From: Prevotella scopos JCM 17725
Lineage (GTDB): Bacteria > Bacteroidota > Bacteroidia > Bacteroidales > Bacteroidaceae
Assembly: GCF_018127785.1 (NCBI RefSeq)
Contig: NZ_CP072389.1
Coordinates: 1,054,001-1,118,000, forward strand
Reading direction: 5' to 3'
Length of the DNA stretch: 64,000 nt
Part shown: positions 39,397 through 49,008 of the stretch, piece after piece
How positions within the stretch are numbered: the first letter of the stretch is position 1
How the letters are laid out: each line of letters begins with the position of its first letter
Notes under the pieces: generated by a model
Databases searched by the model: none
What the model saw: the letters and a program-made list of their open reading frames with translations, nothing else
Told to the model about the DNA's origin: nothing
Program-made: the position numbers and the translations under genes

Positions 39397-40695
39397 TTAA
39401 AAGCTAATGGCATAAGAAGAGCCTATCCCCAAGGAGTGGAAATAATCACGAACACCTGATGTGCGGTAAGGTTGGAGATTATAGTCAACAAGGAAACGGA
39501 TATTATAATTCCGGCGAACTCTGAAAGTTAGTGACAGTCCTGTACCAAAAGCTATTCCGTGATTTGTGTCAATTAAATCGTCTGTTAGTTTTATGTTTGG
39601 AAAGAAGACAGACGATACCAAAAGCTGACTTCCAAGAAGCCACCGCGCAGATAGCGGATAAGAGAAATAAGCACCGCCACCTATCTTCCATGCATCGAAG
39701 ACATTGTCATCTGTCTTAACGCCATCAACAATCACCGAAGCACGCGTTACAGAGAGTCTTCCACCGATGCCAATATAGGGATTAAAGAAGTAGGCTCCTT
39801 CAGTAGAAGTGCTACAGCCACGTGATATCTTGATGGGTGCACCCTTCTCATTGAGATAGGACCCCAACGGATCATTAACGAGGAAGTTTATACCTAAGAA
39901 CGATGGGTTGTGCAATTTGACAAACGTTTCATTGATGTCTGATGTGTTCAATCCATGCTTTATAAATATCAATTCAGCAAGATAATATCCTAATTCCGTA
40001 GATACGATACCCACTCCTGCGCCTGTCATTACGTCGCTCAGCCAATGTTTATTATTCGCCATACGCATTAAGCCAGTTGCAGTGGCAACGGTGTAAGCAC
40101 CAATACCGACCCATGGACTTCTGAAGCCATACTCCTTGGTTAACATGGTAGCCGTCATGAAGGCTGTGGCTGTATGTCCTGAAGGGAAGGAGCGAAGGTC
40201 GGTACCATCAGGGCGTTCCACTTGGGCAGAATACTTCAACGAATTGACAATACCCGCCATCAGTGCCACTGATAGTGCGTCGGAAGCCAGCATACGTCCC
40301 CAGCTATTTTTACTTTTCACACCGCCTATCTTCAAACCTAACATCACGGCAGCAGGGAGATACTGCGTATAGTTATCTAAACTCATACGAAACTGTGGCA
40401 TATAGTCGTTTCTCAATCCACGGAAACTCCTGCTCTGCCCTTTTATGATAAGACCATTTATTATCAGTGGTGCGCAGGTATAAGCCATCACTTGAAAACG
40501 AGTGTTGCAAACATTGCCACCCGCTTTCACGTGCTTTTGAATGGGAATGGTATCGGTGACAGCTTTTAAACTGTCAATACTATCTGTTAAGGTCGTCTGC
40601 TGAAGAGAGTCTTCTAAGGCAATAGAGCCCTTTGCCCGACTGCAAAGACATACGAGTAGCAATACTATTAAACAAAAGGTCTTAGAAAGATTCAT
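39397..40695 (-). CDS. PAP2-family phosphatase with C-terminal outer-membrane-like region
   Basis: About 432 residues from Met 40695, which gives a proper signal peptide (MNLSKTFCLIVLLLVCLCSRA). The 10-residue longer start does not. The PAP2 catalytic motifs are KYSAQVERPDG, RSFPSGHTAT and LMRMANNKHWLSD (about residues 165-240). The last ~190 residues alternate polar and aromatic residues and end in SSYAISF with a terminal Phe, as in outer-membrane beta-barrels. Likely a lipid phosphatase acting on undecaprenyl pyrophosphate or lipid A at the envelope. Substrate uncertain. Confidence 0.85.
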   Translation of the reverse strand: MNLSKTFCLIVLLLVCLCSRAKGSIALEDSLQQTTLTDSIDSLKAVTDTIPIQKHVKAGGNVCNTRFQVMAYTCAPLIINGLIIKGQSRSFRGLRNDYMPQFRMSLDNYTQYLPAAVMLGLKIGGVKSKNSWGRMLASDALSVALMAGIVNSLKYSAQVERPDGTDLRSFPSGHTATAFMTATMLTKEYGFRSPWVGIGAYTVATATGLMRMANNKHWLSDVMTGAGVGIVSTELGYYLAELIFIKHGLNTSDINETFVKLHNPSFLGINFLVNDPLGSYLNEKGAPIKISRGCSTSTEGAYFFNPYIGIGGRLSVTRASVIVDGVKTDDNVFDAWKIGGGAYFSYPLSARWLLGSQLLVSSVFFPNIKLTDDLIDTNHGIAFGTGLSLTFRVRRNYNIRFLVDYNLQPYRTSGVRDYFHSLGIGSSYAISF

Positions 40696-40919
40696 CTCTT
40701 CTATGTTTTTTGAAAACGAAATCATCTAATTATTTGAAGTTGTAAAGTTACATGTTTTCCATAAATATATGGACGATAGTTCTCTGAAAATTAAATAAGC
40801 CCCCCTTCACAAAGCCAGCGTAACAACTTCCCCCATTACTCTGACTTTTATCTTATAGGGGTATCCCGCATTTCACTCCCCTCCCTTTGGGGGAGGGGCA
40901 AGGGGGAGGGACAGGTCGG

Positions 40920-43900
40920 TTACTTCCCCACTACCACCTTCTTACCGCCAACAACGTAAACGCCGTTAGGCAAACCTTCGAGGGCTGTTGCAGCGTTCAC
41001 CTTGCTACGAACGAGGACACCATAGATGCTATAAACATCTACCTTACCATCGCTTGCCTGCACTGTAAAAGTCTTGATACCTGTTGGGTTAACACCTGGG
41101 TCAACCTCAGAACCATCAGAGCCACACACCTTAACAACGATATTGTTACCTGCATCCTCCATCACCTTCTTAGGAATAGTGAAGGTCTTGGTGTTAGCAA
41201 AGTAGATAAGATTGCCCTTGCTGTCGTAAATCTTGAAACCAACAACGTGGCTGTTCTTAGCTTCCATGGTGTAGGTACGCTTACCATCGATATCCTTTTG
41301 CTCTTTAACAATAGCATAACCCTGACCTAAGCTGTCTTTGCAGAACTGGTCCCATGAACCGAAGTCGCCCATACGACCAATCTTCACTGCTCCGTTGAAG
41401 TCCTCACGCTTTGCGTCAGCAGGAGCACCAGGATAGAAAGCCTTTGTAGGACGGATATGGTCATCGATGAAAATCATGTTGTTAGCAGGTCCCTTAGGGA
41501 ACTGCTGCATGAATTTCTTGGCCTCCACCCACTGTGCCCGTGTGGTGTACATGGTTGTATTGCTGTAGTCACCGATAACAGAACCATTCACATCATAGAA
41601 GTGACCCCATGCCTCGAAGAAGCTTGAGAGGTCTTGCTGAGCTGTATAAGAACATGCCTTAGCAAAGAGCAAGTAGTCGTTCTGACCCTGACAGTTGGCT
41701 GTACCCTGACCTTCAAGACGATTCTTGCGGAGATAGTCAAGACACTTGTGCCAGAACTGATTGTCAAGACCTGTTGCATGGAACATCAAATAGAGCTTAT
41801 AGTACATCTGCGTTGTGCCCCATGTACCATATTCAAACCACTTCTGCTTGTTAGCGAAGCGGTCAGCATAAGTTGAGACAGCACTCTCGCAAACACCATC
41901 ATACTTCTTGCCATCAACATCGGTGTAAGCGCAGTTTTCTGAACGACTGGTTACGCGACCTGAAGTAAACATCACCATATTAGAGTACATATTCACTGAA
42001 ATCTCCGTCATACCAGCTGTGTTGAAAAGCTGCTGATGGTTATGACCGAACTCGTGAGCAGGACCCCAGAGCGTACCATTACCCATCTTCATCTTGTCAT
42101 AGTTGAGAACATCGCCCAAAGTACTATAGTTATAGTATGTTCCACCTGTTGTAGCATACATATAACCATGATCTACAGCAGTAGCGTTGAGAACATTGTT
42201 GCACTTATCCTTCACGCCAGCACGGAAGCCCATGAGATCGTCTTCACGCTGTACGATGCTATTCCAAATTTCAACAAGCTCTTTCATGTGAACAGGAGTA
42301 TATTGCTTGCAAGCATCACTCGGCATGTGCATCACAATCAAATCACCCTTTATATTGAAAGCTTTAGCCCAAACAAGTTTGTCAGACTGCATCGTCTGCC
42401 AATCCTCATTGGTATCACCTTTTGTGAGGTCGAAGTAACCATTCACATCACCACCTTCGATGTGGATGTTAATAGGCTTATAATCCTTGAGCACCATACC
42501 ATTGTTATAGGTACGACCAATATAGTTTACGAAGACGTTATTTTCACCCTGGTTAAGAATGATGTTCAAACCCTTCTTTAAGGTATAGTATTTACCAGCA
42601 CTACGTGTACCTAATGGTACCAACTCAATCTGTACAGACGCTGTTGGGAGGATATCATCGCCAAGGAAGACGAAGAGGTCTTCACCATCGCGAACCGTGA
42701 TACCTGTTGGGTTGGTCATGCTACCATAGTCGTAACCGATACCCATTGAACGTGCCCACGCATCATAGTTGTTCTCGCTATAAGCCTTATAGTCCGCAAT
42801 ACGGAACTTCTTCTCCCAATTACGACCGCTTGCATAGCTCTTCCAACTCTGATTCTTAATCTTTAAGACAATCTTCTGCAAACCTTCTGGAAGACCATCA
42901 GCAGCCATCTTTGCCTTCAACTTCTCATCGCGCATACCTTTCACCTGTGCAGTTACCTCAGTAGCCGCACTATTTGTGAAGTATTTTGCAATGGCATCAG
43001 CATACTTGCTTACATTATTGGTCAAGGCAACACGTGCCTTGTAAGCATTCTGCTGTTCCTTAAGCTTAGCCGCATTGATGGTTGCCTCCTTAAAGAGCCA
43101 TTTATTCGCATCATTGTTATTGTACCATCCTACAGGATGATAGCCCTGACTCTCAGCACAATGAATACCAACATTACCATTATCAAGCATCTCGAAAGCC
43201 AACTCGTAAGGGTCGTTACTGTTAAACTTGAGATCAAAACCAGAACCCTGAGCATCGGATGTGGTGTAGTAACGGCTTGTTGCTCCATTCTGTGGAACGA
43301 TGTACTTACCTGTGACCGCATTCTGGAAAGCATAACGACCACTATTCAACTTCACTAGCTTCCAGCAATAGCTGTAGTCGGTATCGTTGTAACTACCCGT
43401 TGACAATTCACCAACAATATAGTCTTCACGTATTGACCTACCATAAGTCTCAGACACAATCTGATAATACTTATTCAGGTCCTTTGTTGGATTAACAACC
43501 TTTGTCAACTGCGCCAAACGTTCTAGGACTTGTTCCTGCGTGAGAGAAGTCACTGGTTCAAGACGGAACTCACTTGGTCCAAGGGCGCTTATACCATTAT
43601 TGCTTAGTGGATACCAGCGTACAACGTTCTTTTGTCCATCAAGGTGCCAGCACCAGTCACCATCCGACCTGTTATTATAGATATTGAAATAAGACTTGCC
43701 AGTACCGGCTGACTTAGTCTGATATACAATCTGAAATTTGTGAGCACCATTACCTGCCTTGTAGGCTTGATAATTGCCTGACACGTTCTGAATATACTTA
43801 CCATCCTTCAAACTCTGAATGGTATAGTATTCTCCACCCTTCGAATGAAGGATAAACAAATCAGAATAAGGTGCAGGTGACATTGTGCCACGCAACGAAC

Positions 43901-44108
43901 CATCCGTATCAGCATACACGCATAAATCTGTACCCGATTGTCGCTTGTCGTTTACAATATAGTAAACGCCTGTCTTGACTTGCTGGTTCTCTCCTTCTGC
44001 AGTTGGTGCTGCAGAGAGTAATAAAGCTTTCGCAACGCTTGGTACAACGGCAGTCAGAGCCATTGCAGTCAGTAGTATCTTTTTGCGTAAAGTTGTTTTT
44101 AATAACAT
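40920..44108 (-). CDS. M60-family metallopeptidase (mucinase-like), secreted
   Basis: About 1062 residues. The ATG at 44108 gives a signal peptide (LRKKILLTAMALTAVVPSVAKA, split at LTAMAL). The frame extended to 44132 would need a TTG. N-terminal beta-trefoil-like repeats (about 25-190; YFNIYNNRSDGDWCWHL, NVVRWYPL) are followed by an M60/enhancin domain with the zinc motif HEFGH near residue 685 (GPAHEFGHNHQQ) and a downstream Glu. The C-terminus has an IKTFTVQASDGKVDVYSIYG tail ending in NGVYVVGGKKVVV, similar to T9SS-type or Por-like tails. M60 enzymes cut O-glycosylated mucin. A -7 element lies at 44190-44198. Confidence 0.88.
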   Translation of the reverse strand: MLLKTTLRKKILLTAMALTAVVPSVAKALLLSAAPTAEGENQQVKTGVYYIVNDKRQSGTDLCVYADTDGSLRGTMSPAPYSDLFILHSKGGEYYTIQSLKDGKYIQNVSGNYQAYKAGNGAHKFQIVYQTKSAGTGKSYFNIYNNRSDGDWCWHLDGQKNVVRWYPLSNNGISALGPSEFRLEPVTSLTQEQVLERLAQLTKVVNPTKDLNKYYQIVSETYGRSIREDYIVGELSTGSYNDTDYSYCWKLVKLNSGRYAFQNAVTGKYIVPQNGATSRYYTTSDAQGSGFDLKFNSNDPYELAFEMLDNGNVGIHCAESQGYHPVGWYNNNDANKWLFKEATINAAKLKEQQNAYKARVALTNNVSKYADAIAKYFTNSAATEVTAQVKGMRDEKLKAKMAADGLPEGLQKIVLKIKNQSWKSYASGRNWEKKFRIADYKAYSENNYDAWARSMGIGYDYGSMTNPTGITVRDGEDLFVFLGDDILPTASVQIELVPLGTRSAGKYYTLKKGLNIILNQGENNVFVNYIGRTYNNGMVLKDYKPINIHIEGGDVNGYFDLTKGDTNEDWQTMQSDKLVWAKAFNIKGDLIVMHMPSDACKQYTPVHMKELVEIWNSIVQREDDLMGFRAGVKDKCNNVLNATAVDHGYMYATTGGTYYNYSTLGDVLNYDKMKMGNGTLWGPAHEFGHNHQQLFNTAGMTEISVNMYSNMVMFTSGRVTSRSENCAYTDVDGKKYDGVCESAVSTYADRFANKQKWFEYGTWGTTQMYYKLYLMFHATGLDNQFWHKCLDYLRKNRLEGQGTANCQGQNDYLLFAKACSYTAQQDLSSFFEAWGHFYDVNGSVIGDYSNTTMYTTRAQWVEAKKFMQQFPKGPANNMIFIDDHIRPTKAFYPGAPADAKREDFNGAVKIGRMGDFGSWDQFCKDSLGQGYAIVKEQKDIDGKRTYTMEAKNSHVVGFKIYDSKGNLIYFANTKTFTIPKKVMEDAGNNIVVKVCGSDGSEVDPGVNPTGIKTFTVQASDGKVDVYSIYGVLVRSKVNAATALEGLPNGVYVVGGKKVVVGK

Positions 44109-44189
44109 CGGTTTATAAATAACTATCGGCAACTTTGTAGTACCATATTCAATTGATTATCAATAAATTAAAGATTAACCCTTAAGGGC

Positions 44190-44222
44190 GCAAAATTAAA
44201 CAATTTAACTGAGATATCCAAG
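44190..44222 (-). promoter_or_regulatory. Promoter of the M60 gene
   Basis: Minus-strand TAATTTTGC (44190-44198) with CTTG (CAAG on plus, 44219-44222) 20 bp upstream, one mismatch to TTTG. Confidence 0.6.
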
Positions 44223-44805
44223 TTTTGAGTGTAAAAAATAAAATAATCAACGATATTCTCTCATTTTTCTCAACATTTGGGGCTCAGTAGGAAGAAGGTG
44301 GGTGAAATTTCTATAACTGATACTTCCCGGCACCTCCATGATGTGGAATTTAGTTCTGTACCGCCTTTTCTCTGTGTGACAAATGATATTGCGAGACTTT
44401 CGTTATTCACTTCATTTTTGGAAGAGAAGAAGTTTATAACAATTAGCCGATTTCGTTTCGCCAGACAACGCATAAATCTTAGTTCCTGTCACTCCTATCA
44501 TTTATGATAGGTGCATTACTGGTTGTGTCTCAGCAAGATGCATGAAATGTTAAAAATGACAGCAACTTAAAATAAAACTTCTCTCGTATTTTATGCGATG
44601 ATTTTTTCTTATTTTGAAATACTTGTTATTCAAAAGCTTGAAAGTGCTTTTTATCAATATTCTTTATGTGCCTATTTCCACACCCTCTGCCTACTGAGCC
44701 CTAAAGAGATAGTCCTTAAATAATGGGGTTGAGTAGGCAATGGTAATTCATTATCATGACATATTGATGATAATATTAGTCCGAAAATGGATGATGAATT
44801 GCGAA
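44223..44805. other. Intergenic region with no clear gene
   Basis: A 76-codon plus frame (44277-44507) exists but lacks a recognisable family or promoter. A CCTATCATTTATGATAGG dyad lies near 44492-44509. Nothing else is supported. Confidence 0.4.
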
Positions 44806-46506
44806 TTAAGACTTCCTTCTCACCATGAATGCTCCCATTGGGAACGACTTCTTCTTATGGTTGTAAACCTTAAGGGAATACATTCCGTTAGAGAGGTCGC
44901 CGATGAAGAGCTGGTTATTTCTAACGGGTTTAGCACTTATGATGCGAAGAATGACACCCTGTAAAGAGAGGATGACATAGTGGTCGGCATCCGTCAATTT
45001 CACTGCTGCTGGGAGTGTCAAGTACTGTCCATCATTCTGTAACAACATGGTATGAGAAGCGGAAAGCTTAGATGACTTCACATTCTCTTGCAAGGCTGGT
45101 GTCTCATGCCCATACCGATCTAACCCTCTAACCGCAAAATAAAGGTTAGGGTTGACGTTCCTCAGCTGGAGTGATTGACCAGAATAACGTGTGAAGAGCA
45201 GGTTGCGTGCATCTTCTGTATCAACGGGATAGCTATAACTAGCATATATATTATAATAAGGTGATACAGCCTTCCATGCAAGTGTTGCAGAATTATCATC
45301 ACGTCTGTCAACCAATGAGGCGTTGACAGGGTATGGGGTGGCTGCCGTAGAGACGACACCCTGCATCTTTGGAGGGAGGGAGAGTGCCGCATTAAACTGC
45401 TTCTCAAAGTCGTAAACACCCTGCTTATTTGACGTAAGGAAGTAAGAACGGAAATGAGCATGTCCCACACCGAGGTCGCGACTGACGTACATCTGTCGGG
45501 TGAGGTCGCCCAAAGTCCAATTTCCTTCACGTGGGTCGAGGAAATAAGTACCAAGTCCCGTCACTATCTCTCGTTTATAAGCATTCTCAACCCAGTCGGC
45601 AAGGAAAGGATAATAGTTATCGCCACGGAAGTATTGCATCGGATAGAGCTGGTCCATCAAACCGAGTCTCATCCACTCCTGCGCCTCCTGTGAAACACGA
45701 TCGTGCGCATTGAAATTCTTTGAACTATAACGACTAAGGTCGGCATGCTTGCCGATTGGTGAACATGACATCTTCACCCAGGGCTTGATAGTCTTCACCT
45801 CATCATGAATGGCACGCACAATGGCTGTGATATTGCTACGACGCTCATCGGGTGTGTCGCCATCACGATAAGAAGGGCGTGGCCATCCGTCAGGATAGCG
45901 GATATAGTCGAGGTTGATACCGTCCACATCATACTTCCTTACAATCTCTCCACAGATAGAGGCAAGGTAAGGTGCAACACTTGGATCGGATGGATCGAGA
46001 TAGGAACCAGTTGAGAAGTTTCTAATTCGAAAACCCTTCTGCATCAGTCTTCTACAGCCCAAAGAGTTCTTTGCCCCTACGGGAATCGTTGCTATCCATG
46101 CGTGAATTTCCATACCACGTTTGTGACATTCTTCCACGGCAAAAGCAAGCGGATCATAACCATAACCTGGAGCCTTTCCCTCAACGCCAGTGATACAGCG
46201 GTCCCATGGTTCAATATCCGACGGATAAATCGTTGCCGCACGCACACGCGCCTGCAAGAGGATGGTGTTGATATTTGCCTTCTGATATTTATCGAGGATA
46301 TCAATGAGTTCCTGCTTCTGCTGCTCGATACTCTCCTCCGACCGTGCATAGATCTTTGGCCAGTCAAGGCTGGCAAGTGTCGTCAGCCATACGGCACGCG
46401 TCTCCCGCTTCGGCATCTTCTTCGTAAGATAGTCAGAGAGATTCGTCTGTGCATGTGCAGTAATCGTTATTACGCAAAGGAGCGTAAACAAAAAAAGCTT
46501 CTTCAT
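44806..46506 (-). CDS. Glycosyl hydrolase-like family 10 (GHL10/DUF187) protein
   Basis: About 566 residues from Met 46506, where a signal peptide (MKKLFLFTLLCVITITAHAQ) begins. The longer frame adds 12 residues before it. GHL10 features: RAVWLTTLASLDWP, NINTILLQARVRAATIYPS, GYDPLAFAVEECHKRGMEIHAW, DGINLDYIRYP and the C-terminal beta-sandwich with an RRDDNSATLAWKA-type Fn3 segment. Related proteins act on peptidoglycan-like or other glycans. The substrate here is unknown. Single-gene unit with a -7 element at 46659-46667. Confidence 0.85.
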   Translation of the reverse strand: MKKLFLFTLLCVITITAHAQTNLSDYLTKKMPKRETRAVWLTTLASLDWPKIYARSEESIEQQKQELIDILDKYQKANINTILLQARVRAATIYPSDIEPWDRCITGVEGKAPGYGYDPLAFAVEECHKRGMEIHAWIATIPVGAKNSLGCRRLMQKGFRIRNFSTGSYLDPSDPSVAPYLASICGEIVRKYDVDGINLDYIRYPDGWPRPSYRDGDTPDERRSNITAIVRAIHDEVKTIKPWVKMSCSPIGKHADLSRYSSKNFNAHDRVSQEAQEWMRLGLMDQLYPMQYFRGDNYYPFLADWVENAYKREIVTGLGTYFLDPREGNWTLGDLTRQMYVSRDLGVGHAHFRSYFLTSNKQGVYDFEKQFNAALSLPPKMQGVVSTAATPYPVNASLVDRRDDNSATLAWKAVSPYYNIYASYSYPVDTEDARNLLFTRYSGQSLQLRNVNPNLYFAVRGLDRYGHETPALQENVKSSKLSASHTMLLQNDGQYLTLPAAVKLTDADHYVILSLQGVILRIISAKPVRNNQLFIGDLSNGMYSLKVYNHKKKSFPMGAFMVRRKS

Positions 46507-47032
46507 ATATGAATTAATGATGTACGTGAATTTGGGCGACAAACTAACCTGATTTTAATGGGGTATAAGTATCTGTAAATTCAGTGATTAATGCAATTCT
46601 ACCCCTTATCATGTGCTCTTTAAAGAACTACAAACAGAAACCACAATAGCCACCGAGGGCAAAATTACTAAATTATTTCGTATGGCAGATGACTTCTGTT
46701 CGTTTTTTAATATAATGTGACGAAATACACGTTAAATCCATGCCAAAAAGCGGTTTATGCTGAATGAGGAGTGATAAAATCTGCTTTCTTCATTGAAATT
46801 ACCCCCTCTTTCTTTCCGATGAATATGCGGTTTTTCTCTCCTTGTGACAAAAGTGTCTTTGAAACTTTGCCACTTGAAGCATTGGAATTTTATTTACAAA
46901 ACAAGCTGAAAAATTTCCGATAACAAGGCTAAAAACGAGCGTCAGCAATACTCGTATAAATTGTTCGTTATCAAGCGTTTGTGAAACTGCATTTCAAAAG
47001 GTGCTTAGTAAGGGTTCAAAAGGGCGTTAGTA
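46507..47032. other. Intergenic region upstream of the IS element
   Basis: Holds TAATTTTGC (46659-46667, minus), a -7 element for the GHL10 gene, and the left part of ~105-bp repeat copy 3 (about 46995-47032). No gene was recognised. Confidence 0.5.
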
Positions 47033-47081
47033 TGTCTTATAGCAGATTTACTTCACATCATTTTAACATTTAAAATTCAAA

Positions 47082-47480
47082 ATGGGAAGTAAACATTCTA
47101 AACACAGAACATTCAGTGAGGACTTTATTCTCACTTTACTTCGTGAGTATTACTCATCAGAAGTGTCAATTAATTTCATCTGTCGTAAGTACGGCATTAA
47201 TAGTGCCAGCTTTTATCAATGGCAAAAAAAGTATGATTTAGATGAAAAAAAGCTATCTTTGTCGCATGATATTATTACTAAAGTAAAAGCTATGCGTAGT
47301 AAGAAAGCTATGGAGAAAGTCCCTCTAACTCGTGAGGAAGAGCTTGAAGAACAAGTATCGAATTTGAAGAAAGCTTTGGAGTATTCTGAACTTCGCAATC
47401 AAGGTTTGATGAAAGTCATAGAGATAAGCAGTAAGGAATATGGTGAGGATTTGCTAAAAAAAGCTGGCGCCAAGCAGTAG
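47082..47480 (+). CDS. IS3-family transposase OrfA
   Basis: 132 residues with an N-terminal HTH (RTFSEDFILTLLREY, VSINFICRKYGINSASFYQW) and a C-terminal leucine-zipper-like coiled coil (EEELEEQVSNLKKALEYSEL). It binds the IS ends. Near its end the frame runs over seven As (47456-47462), where a -1 slip joins it to OrfB as ...LLKK then SWRQAVDSLR. Confidence 0.9.
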   Translation: MGSKHSKHRTFSEDFILTLLREYYSSEVSINFICRKYGINSASFYQWQKKYDLDEKKLSLSHDIITKVKAMRSKKAMEKVPLTREEELEEQVSNLKKALEYSELRNQGLMKVIEISSKEYGEDLLKKAGAKQ

Positions 47481-48340
47481 ACAGCCTTCGAGTCAGCAAC
47501 CCTTGTTTATCAATTGGGCTGCTGAGTGGACTGTTTGGCAAGACTCGTGAAGGCTATTACTCTGTGAGTAAAGAGAAGAGGGAGCATCGTAAACTTACTG
47601 AGAAAATTGTCGTACGTGCAGTAATGGATGTTCGTGCAGATGCTCCTCGAATAGGTGCAAAGAAACTTTTGCACATGCTTATGGATATCTATCCTGGCTT
47701 AATGCTTGGGCGCGACAGGTTCTACCAGCTAATGCACAAGCATCACCTTATGCTGAAGCCATCCAGATGTCGCCACACCACGAACTCCAATCACAACTAT
47801 TTCAAGTATAAGAACACGGCAAAAGGAATGGTTCTTACACGTCCTGCACAACTCTGGGTAGCAGACATCACATATATAGATACTGAGGATGGTGTGGTCT
47901 ATCTTCACCTCATAACCGATGCATTCACTCATGAGATAATCGGATGGAAGCTTTCTGACAGTCTGCAGGCTGTCAATACGCTTGCTGCCCTAGACATGGC
48001 AATAGAACATTCACAGGGTATGAATCTCTCGCTGATGACGCACCACTCTGATCGTGGGGTTCAATACTGCAGCAACGCCTACGTGGCAAGGCTGGAGAGT
48101 ATACACTCGGGCATAAGCATGACTGAAGACTACAACCCTACAGATAATGCAATCGCCGAAAGAGTGAACGGAATAATAAAGCAAGAGTGGCTCTACCACA
48201 TGAAACGACCGAAGAACCTCGATGATGCACGATGCACTATTGCTGGTATCATAGACTTCTACAACAATAAGAGACCCCATATGAGCAACGGCATGCTTAC
48301 GCCAAGACAAATGAGAGAAAAGCACTGCAATGTAGCATAA
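47462..48340 (+). CDS. IS3-family transposase OrfB (made by -1 frameshift)
   Basis: Integrase-core transposase. Coordinates start where the -1 frame takes over after the A7 run, because the sequence SWRQAVDSLRVSNPCL...LFGKTREGYYS upstream of the internal GTG (47564) matches the normal OrfB N-terminus. DDE residues: D in ADITYIDT, D in HHSDRGVQYCS, E in NAIAERVNGIIKQEW. The C-terminus has YNNKRPHMSNGMLTP. Intact, so the element may be active. Confidence 0.88.
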   Translation, partial: SWRQAVDSLRVSNPCLSIGLLSGLFGKTREGYYSVSKEKREHRKLTEKIVVRAVMDVRADAPRIGAKKLLHMLMDIYPGLMLGRDRFYQLMHKHHLMLKPSRCRHTTNSNHNYFKYKNTAKGMVLTRPAQLWVADITYIDTEDGVVYLHLITDAFTHEIIGWKLSDSLQAVNTLAALDMAIEHSQGMNLSLMTHHSDRGVQYCSNAYVARLESIHSGISMTEDYNPTDNAIAERVNGIIKQEWLYHMKRPKNLDDARCTIAGIIDFYNNKRPHMSNGMLTPRQMREKHCNVA

Positions 48341-48753
48341 GGGTTTCTGTGCGTTTCATGGTATTAAATTTTGTAAGTTGAAGGAAAAATACTAACTTTG
48401 AACATGTGCTACACACGTTCAGACTTCATTGTCAAGATTTATGACTATGTAAAGCGAATCAGTAAAGTTTCCATGGGGGTGTAAAGCTGTTCAGGAAGCA
48501 AGTAAAAAATGTGTAAACCAATTTAGTAACAATAACCAGAAAAGTGTGAAGTAAATTTAGGCATAGTCAGTAAGAACCTTAAAGGGCACCTTTTGTAAGC
48601 CAAAAGAGCATCTTTTAGACCCCTAAAGAGCATGTATTGGTTTTGAGATGAGTGAAAATAGTTTACAAACACTTTTAAACCAGAGAACAATAGCTTTTCT
48701 ATTCATACTTTAATTTACCTTTTCCAATGATTTTCAAAGATTTACTCTAAAGA

Positions 48754-48844
48754 CTTGCAAGATTAAAATAAAAGAACTATCTTTGTCGTGACAGTTTCCA
48801 CCACGCCTCTTTTAAATGCGTACCAAGGTGGAACTTTTGCTTTT
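48754..48844 (+). ncRNA. Candidate short RNA or attenuator with its own promoter
   Basis: TATCTTTGT at 48778-48786 with CTTG 20 bp upstream (48754-48757) predicts a transcript starting near 48791. This is followed at once by a hairpin with arms TTCCACC (48796-48802) and GGTGGAA (48827-48833) and a T-rich tail CTTTTGCTTTT. The result would be a ~50-nt RNA or a leader attenuator for the small genes downstream. No known family was recognised. Confidence 0.4.
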
Positions 48845-49008
48845 AATACACTTATGAGTAAGCAAATAGCTTGATAAAAGAACCAATAAATAATACATGG
48901 ACTAAGAAACTATAGACCCTTCAACACATTCAACTGAATCGCTTAAAATACGAAGCGGTAAGAAAGTAGACGCAATTTATAATACAATCTAAAATTAAAT
49001 TAACAAGA

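Larger units (their letters stand above)
47033..48570 (+). mobile_element. IS3-family insertion sequence, complete
   Basis: 1538 bp with TG...CA ends. The inverted repeats share TG.CT and ATTTACTTCACA at identical spacing (left starts TGTCTTATAGCAG, right complement starts TGACTATGCCTAA). It is flanked by a 3-bp target duplication GTA (47030-47032 and 48571-48573). Two overlapping reading frames orfA and orfB are joined by an A7 slippery run. The insertion target is copy 3 of the ~105-bp repeat. Confidence 0.9.
46995..48645. repeat. Dispersed ~105-bp repeat, copy 3, split by IS3 element
   Basis: Left part (46995-47032) ends TTCAAAAGGGCGTTAGTA. Right part (48571-48645) begins GTAAGAACCTTAAAGGGCACC. 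Removing 47033-48570 and one GTA rebuilds the order of modules seen in copies 1 and 2. Confidence 0.8.

Noticed and set aside
40860..40915. CCCTCCC/GGGAGGG hairpin as terminator of the M60 gene
   Set aside because: GC-rich dyad but no T-run on the relevant strand. Similar short dyads occur elsewhere between genes.
44277..44507. 76-codon plus-strand ORF between M60 and GHL10 genes
   Set aside because: No promoter, no family resemblance and an overlapping opposite-strand frame of similar length. Kept only as part of the intergenic note.
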